From Acidobacteriota bacterium (GTDB lineage Bacteria; Acidobacteriota; Blastocatellia; Pyrinomonadales; Pyrinomonadaceae), in the NCBI GenBank assembly GCA_963169175.1, contig CAUJFK010000254.1, forward strand, positions 1 to 9,542: a stretch of DNA of 9,542 nt, read 5' to 3'. A program made the position numbers and the translations under genes. The first letter of the stretch is position 1, and every line of letters begins with the position of its first letter. Below are positions 6,676 through 9,542 of the stretch, piece by piece. The notes under the pieces were generated by a model that ran no database searches, was not told the origin of the DNA, and saw only the letters and a program-made list of their open reading frames with translations.

Positions 6676-6680
6676 GGAGG
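6676..6680 (+). promoter_or_regulatory. Shine-Dalgarno that sets the GTG start of the M28 peptidase
   Basis: GGAGG is 9 nt upstream of GTG 6690. The signal peptide begins right there, whereas the in-frame ATG at 6624 has no ribosome binding site and would put 22 extra residues in front of it. Confidence 0.75.
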
Positions 6681-6689
6681 ATAAGTTCC

Positions 6690-8936
6690 GTGAAAACATG
6701 CGTCCGTCGTTTGCTCGCGTTAGCCGCTGTATTCCAGTTGGTGTTGACCCCGTTTGCGGCCCAGTCCAATGTTGCAATGCTCGGCTTCTCGCCTGATGCC
6801 TCGGCACGCCAGCGTTCGCTTGAGGCCCGATTCGATTCGGCCCTGACGGCGACGAACTTGCGCGAGTGGATGAAACGCCTGAGTGCCCGCCCGCACCATT
6901 TGGGTTCGCCTTACAACAAGGAGAACGCGGATTTTATCGCGGCGCAGTTCAAATCATGGGGTTATGACACCAAACTTGAGCGGTTCGACGTTCTCTTCCC
7001 AACACCGAAATCACGTCTCGTTGAGATGACGGCTCCCGAACGGTTTACGTTGAAGCTGAATGAACCCGCTGTTGACGGCGATGCGACCTCGGGGCAGCAG
7101 TCGGAACAGTTGCCGAGCTATAACGCCTATTCTGTTGACGGCGATGTCACCGGGCCATTGGTATATGTAAATTATGGTATTCCGGCGGATTACGAAGAGC
7201 TTGAAAAGCGCGGGATCGACGTAAAAGGGAAGATCGTCATTGCTCGTTACGGCGGCTCATGGCGCGGCATAAAACCCAAGGTGGCCGCCGAGCATGGAGC
7301 GATCGGGTGCATAATTTATTCCGACCCGCGGAACGATGGGTATTACCAAGGCGATGTTTATCCAAAAGGCTCGTACAGGAATGAGAACGGGGTTCAACGC
7401 GGATCAGTTATGGACATGCCGCTCTATCCGGGCGATCCATTGACTAAGGGCGTTGGGGCCGTTCCCGACGCACGACGCATTCCGATCAAAGATGCACCGA
7501 CGCTGACAAAGATCCCGGTGCTGCCCATCTCGTATGGCGACGCACTTCCGCTACTCAGAAATCTCAATGGCGCCGTCGTTCCCGAAAGTTGGCGCGGAGC
7601 ACTCCCGATCACCTACCACTTTGGCGGAAACACGCCGACCGTTCGCATCAAACTTGAGTTCAATTGGGACATCAAACCGATCTACAACGTCATAGCGACA
7701 TTGAGCGGAGCGGAACGGCCCGATCAGTGGATAATTCGCGGAAATCACCGTGATGCTTGGGTAAATGGTGCCGAGGATCCGATCAGCGGCCTTGTTGCCC
7801 TGATGGAAGAAGCCAGATCGATCGGCGAATTGGCCAAGTCCGGATGGCGCCCAAAACGAACGATCATTTACGCAGCTTGGGACGGCGAAGAAGAAGGTTT
7901 GCTGGGTTCGACCGAATGGGCCGAACAGCACGCCGCTGAACTTGCGGACAAGGCAGTTGCCTACATCAATACCGATTCGAACGGGCGCGGCTTTCTGGGC
8001 ATCGGCGGCTCGCATACGCTTGAAAAATTCATCAATCAGGTTGGCCGTGATGTTCCTGATCCGCAAACAAAACTGAGCGTATGGGAACGAGCGCGAGCAA
8101 ATCAAATCGTGAACGGCTCAGCCACAGCCCGCAATGAAGCAATGAACCGCGGCGACCTCCGGATATTCCCGCTCGGTTCGGGTTCAGATTACACCCCATT
8201 CCTTCAACATCTGGGCATTGCTTCACTAAACATCGGCTTCGGCGGCGAGAGCGGTGGCGGTTCGTACCATTCAGTTTACGACTCATTCGACCACTACACC
8301 CGATTCGGTGATACAGATTTTGCGTATGGGATCGCGTTAGCAAAAGTCTGCGGCAGGGCAACCTTGCGTCTTGCTGATTCTGACACCGTACCGTTCGAGT
8401 TTTCTAATTTTGCGGAGACCGTGGGTCAGTATGCGAGCGAAGTAACCCGCCTGATCGACTCTTTGCGAGATGAGACCAAGGCTAGCAATTACGCTATCAC
8501 GAATAACCTGTGGACGGCTGTTCAAAATCCGAAGGACAAGTTGGTCACGCCAAAAGCGAAGGACGCCGTGCCATTTGTAAATTTCGCACCGCTTCAGAAC
8601 GCCCTGCTCAAACTGCAGACAAGCGCGGCAAACTATAAACAGGCGTCCGCCGGCCAGCCTCCTGTCGCCGCACGTCAGGCCGAACTTGATCAGATCCTAT
8701 TCAAGACGGAACGATCCCTGACTCGTGCGGACGGCCTACCTCGACGTGACTGGTTTCGGCACCAGATCTACGCCCCCGGATTCTACACCGGCTACGGCGT
8801 AAAAACTCTGCCCGGGATGCGCGAGGCTATCGAGCAGCGCAACTGGAAAGAGGCCGAGGAGCAGATCGGCATAGCGGCCGCGACGATTGAAAGATTTGCG
8901 GCAGAGATCGATCGTGCGTCGAAATTGTATCCGTAA
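6690..8936 (+). CDS. exported M28 zinc metallopeptidase, glutamate carboxypeptidase II-like
   Basis: The 748-residue product starts with a signal peptide (KTCVRR, a hydrophobic stretch, then PFAA-QS), so it works outside the cytoplasm. A PA domain follows at about 153-280 (VYVNYGIPADYEELEKRG, KGKIVIARYGG). The M28 catalytic domain is at about 330-540, with the co-catalytic zinc ligands H353 (GNHRDAW), D363 (AEDP), E401 (DGEEEG), D429 (INTDSN) and H527 (SYHSVYDS), and the general-base Glu at E400. A TFR-dimer-like helical region lies at about 628-743 (LPRRDWFRHQIYAPG). The domain order matches glutamate carboxypeptidase II and related bacterial enzymes that remove C-terminal residues or process small peptides. 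All ligands are present and length is normal, so it looks active. The substrate is unknown; peptide scavenging is plausible. The stop codon overlaps the left edge of the downstream repeat cassette. Confidence 0.93.
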   Translation: MKTCVRRLLALAAVFQLVLTPFAAQSNVAMLGFSPDASARQRSLEARFDSALTATNLREWMKRLSARPHHLGSPYNKENADFIAAQFKSWGYDTKLERFDVLFPTPKSRLVEMTAPERFTLKLNEPAVDGDATSGQQSEQLPSYNAYSVDGDVTGPLVYVNYGIPADYEELEKRGIDVKGKIVIARYGGSWRGIKPKVAAEHGAIGCIIYSDPRNDGYYQGDVYPKGSYRNENGVQRGSVMDMPLYPGDPLTKGVGAVPDARRIPIKDAPTLTKIPVLPISYGDALPLLRNLNGAVVPESWRGALPITYHFGGNTPTVRIKLEFNWDIKPIYNVIATLSGAERPDQWIIRGNHRDAWVNGAEDPISGLVALMEEARSIGELAKSGWRPKRTIIYAAWDGEEEGLLGSTEWAEQHAAELADKAVAYINTDSNGRGFLGIGGSHTLEKFINQVGRDVPDPQTKLSVWERARANQIVNGSATARNEAMNRGDLRIFPLGSGSDYTPFLQHLGIASLNIGFGGESGGGSYHSVYDSFDHYTRFGDTDFAYGIALAKVCGRATLRLADSDTVPFEFSNFAETVGQYASEVTRLIDSLRDETKASNYAITNNLWTAVQNPKDKLVTPKAKDAVPFVNFAPLQNALLKLQTSAANYKQASAGQPPVAARQAELDQILFKTERSLTRADGLPRRDWFRHQIYAPGFYTGYGVKTLPGMREAIEQRNWKEAEEQIGIAAATIERFAAEIDRASKLYP

Positions 8937-9004
8937 TTGTAAATTGCAAATTGAACAATGAAGGAGCCGTTTTTCACCTATGTACAATAGGCCAATTTAC
9001 AACT
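8935..9004. repeat. left inverted repeat of the four-helix-bundle cassette
   Basis: AATTGTAAATTG (8935-8946) pairs with CAATTTACAACT (8993-9004) at 11 of 12 positions. Inside lie an AAGGAG (8961-8966) and a small CCTAT/ATAGG hairpin (8977-8991). The repeat starts 1 nt inside the peptidase stop codon. The same 12-mer recurs at 9373-9384. The region is markedly richer in A and T than the neighbouring genes and encodes nothing evident. Confidence 0.75.
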
Positions 9005-9013
9005 AACAATTCC

Positions 9014-9018
9014 AGGAG
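9014..9018 (+). promoter_or_regulatory. Shine-Dalgarno facing an ATA codon
   Basis: AGGAG is followed 5 nt later by ATA at 9024, where the four-helix-bundle gene would be expected to start with ATG. The GTG at 9028, also near, is in another frame that stops after 13 codons. Confidence 0.6.
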
Positions 9019-9023
9019 AAACT

Positions 9024-9380
9024 ATAAGTGATAACCCGATCGTTACAAAATCATTTGCCTTTGCATTAAGGATAGTCAAACGGTGTCGGCATCTTGCGGA
9101 AGATCATAAGGAGTTTGCTCTAAGCCGCGAGCTTTTGTCGGCGGGGACGAATGTCGGGAAGTTTGTGAAGGCAGCGGTCAGCGGGGAATCACGTGATAGT
9201 TTTGTTCTTCATATGAGCAAAGGTTTGCAGAGAGCGGACGAGTCCGAATATTGGCTGCAACTGATCTATTTTGCGGACTTGATCAACGCCAGGGAATTCG
9301 AATCGATCGAGTCCGACCGAAAGGAACTCGCAAGGATGCTAACGAATATCGTAAAATGTTCAAAAGGAAGTCAATTGTAA
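9024..9380 (+). CDS. four-helix-bundle protein, 23S rRNA intervening-sequence (IVP/S23) family; no canonical start codon
   Basis: The frame from ATA 9024 gives 118 residues, the usual length of this family. It begins SDNPIVTKSFAFALRIVKRC and continues with ELLSAGTNVGKFVKAA, SRDSFVLHMSKGLQRADESEYWLQLI and a last helix ending at TAA 9378, consistent with four amphipathic helices. Family members encoded inside 23S rRNA intervening sequences are thought to bind RNA or nucleic acid, but their function is unsettled, and free-standing copies are common in many phyla. No ATG, GTG or TTG exists in this frame between the stop at 8988 and TTG 9135. A start at 9135 would lose the first helix and leave 81 residues. 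The AGGAG 5 nt before ATA suggests an ATG-to-ATA change. The usual GANIEEA-like motif is also eroded (GKFVKAA). This may be a decaying copy or one using weak non-canonical initiation. Confidence 0.75.
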   Translation: MSDNPIVTKSFAFALRIVKRCRHLAEDHKEFALSRELLSAGTNVGKFVKAAVSGESRDSFVLHMSKGLQRADESEYWLQLIYFADLINAREFESIESDRKELARMLTNIVKCSKGSQL

Positions 9381-9463
9381 ATTGTCCATTGAAGAATTGT
9401 TAATTGGTTAAAGGAGGGCCTTTGTCCCCAATTAACAATGGGAAAATTTACAATTCACAATTG
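9372..9463. repeat. right inverted repeat, composite hairpin of three stems
   Basis: The outer arms 9372-9385 (CAATTGTAAATTGT) and 9450-9463 (ACAATTCACAATTG) pair at 13 of 14 positions. The middle arms 9396-9407 (ATTGTTAATTGG) and 9428-9439 (CCAATTAACAAT) pair perfectly over 12 bp. An inner AAAGG/CCTTT stem (9410-9414 with 9419-9423) closes a 4-nt loop. Unpaired bulges of about 10 nt separate outer and middle stems on both sides. The last two sense codons and the TAA stop of the four-helix-bundle gene lie in the left outer arm. Confidence 0.85.
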
Positions 9464-9467
9464 ATGA

Positions 9468-9542
9468 ATGACCGAAATTCTTAAGATCTTCGATGAAAGC
9501 GTGGTTCGCATGATCACGCTTAACCGGCCTGAGAAGCGGAAT
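9468..9542 (+). CDS. enoyl-CoA hydratase/isomerase family protein, 5' end only
   Basis: The ATG at 9468 opens a frame that runs off the window after 25 residues. The sequence MTEILKIFDESVVRMITLNRP followed by EKRN is the typical first strand of the crotonase family, where LNRPEKRN is the hallmark. These enzymes act on acyl-CoA substrates, for example in beta-oxidation. The ATG starts 4 nt after the right inverted repeat. The overlapping ATG at 9464 is in another frame and stops after six codons. No Shine-Dalgarno is seen, so its own upstream signals may have been separated from it by the cassette. The catalytic residues lie outside the window. Confidence 0.8.
   Translation, partial: MTEILKIFDESVVRMITLNRPEKRN

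Larger units (their letters stand above)
8935..9463. mobile_element. candidate hairpin-flanked IVP/four-helix-bundle cassette
   Basis: A roughly 530-bp unit is made of an AT-rich inverted repeat, one four-helix-bundle gene of the 23S rRNA intervening-sequence family, and a second inverted repeat sharing the 12-mer AATTGTAAATTG and an internal AAGGAG. It fits exactly between two intact-looking gene ends: the peptidase stop and the start region of an enoyl-CoA hydratase. There is no transposase, so mobility is inferred from the architecture and from the family's known habit of inserting as RNA-excised sequences in rRNA. It could instead be a fixed intergenic arrangement. Confidence 0.4.

Noticed and set aside
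6624..6689. ATG 6624 as start of the M28 peptidase
   Set aside because: No ribosome binding site, and it would put 22 residues before the signal peptide, whereas GTG 6690 follows GGAGG at 9 nt.
7551..8105. 184-codon minus-strand frame
   Set aside because: Antisense to the catalytic domain of the M28 peptidase, which has all its metal ligands; the opposite frame shows no family features.
9028..9069. GTG 9028 as start of the four-helix-bundle gene
   Set aside because: It is in a different frame and reaches TAA at 9067 after 13 codons.
8935..9463. CRISPR array or classical insertion sequence
   Set aside because: Only two dissimilar repeat units with no regular spacers, and no transposase-like frame; the enclosed protein belongs to the IVP family.

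Overview
The window looks like part of a chromosome of an Acidobacteriota member, probably Blastocatellia (Pyrinomonadaceae-like). This is an inference from gene style: a PD40/TolB-type propeller protein, an Asn/Ser-rich lipoprotein, a secreted M28 glutamate-carboxypeptidase-like enzyme, and short intergenic gaps at moderate GC. No rRNA, tRNA, CRISPR array or recognisable transposase was found.

Layout. 1-2222 (+): the 3' part of a beta-propeller protein, then a small lipoprotein with a strong ribosome binding site, then a cupin that starts inside the lipoprotein's low-complexity tail. 2223-2428 is a gene-free gap holding a strong 58-nt hairpin. 2429-3220 (+): an atypical SDR dehydrogenase lacking the catalytic Tyr and Lys. 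3221-3355 is a convergent gap. 3356-4012 (-): a family I inorganic pyrophosphatase, head to head with 4042-4608 (+), a short crotonase-fold protein lacking the usual catalytic Glu pair and the C-terminal region. That gene overlaps by 11 bp the convergent 4598-5545 (-) exported protein of unknown function. The exported protein is in turn head to head with 5613-6176 (+), a NUDIX hydrolase. Next are 6240-6581 (+), a stand-alone AtuA C-terminal-domain-like protein, and 6690-8936 (+), a complete exported M28 peptidase with PA and TFR-dimer-like regions.

The accessory-looking part is 8935-9463. A four-helix-bundle protein of the 23S rRNA intervening-sequence (IVP/S23) family lies between two AT-rich inverted repeats that share the 12-mer AATTGTAAATTG. 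The left repeat begins within the peptidase stop codon. The right repeat contains the four-helix-bundle stop codon and ends 4 nt before the ATG of a new enoyl-CoA hydratase gene, which runs off the window. The four-helix-bundle frame has an ATA where a Shine-Dalgarno-spaced ATG would be expected, so this copy may be silenced or use non-canonical initiation. The cassette resembles a compact, hairpin-flanked insertion and is the best candidate in the window for an under-described element.

The other genes do not form one obvious pathway. Most look like housekeeping or scavenging functions (pyrophosphate and nucleotide-sugar hydrolysis, peptide degradation). The two crotonase-family genes, the SDR and the AtuA-like protein hint loosely at acyl-CoA metabolism.
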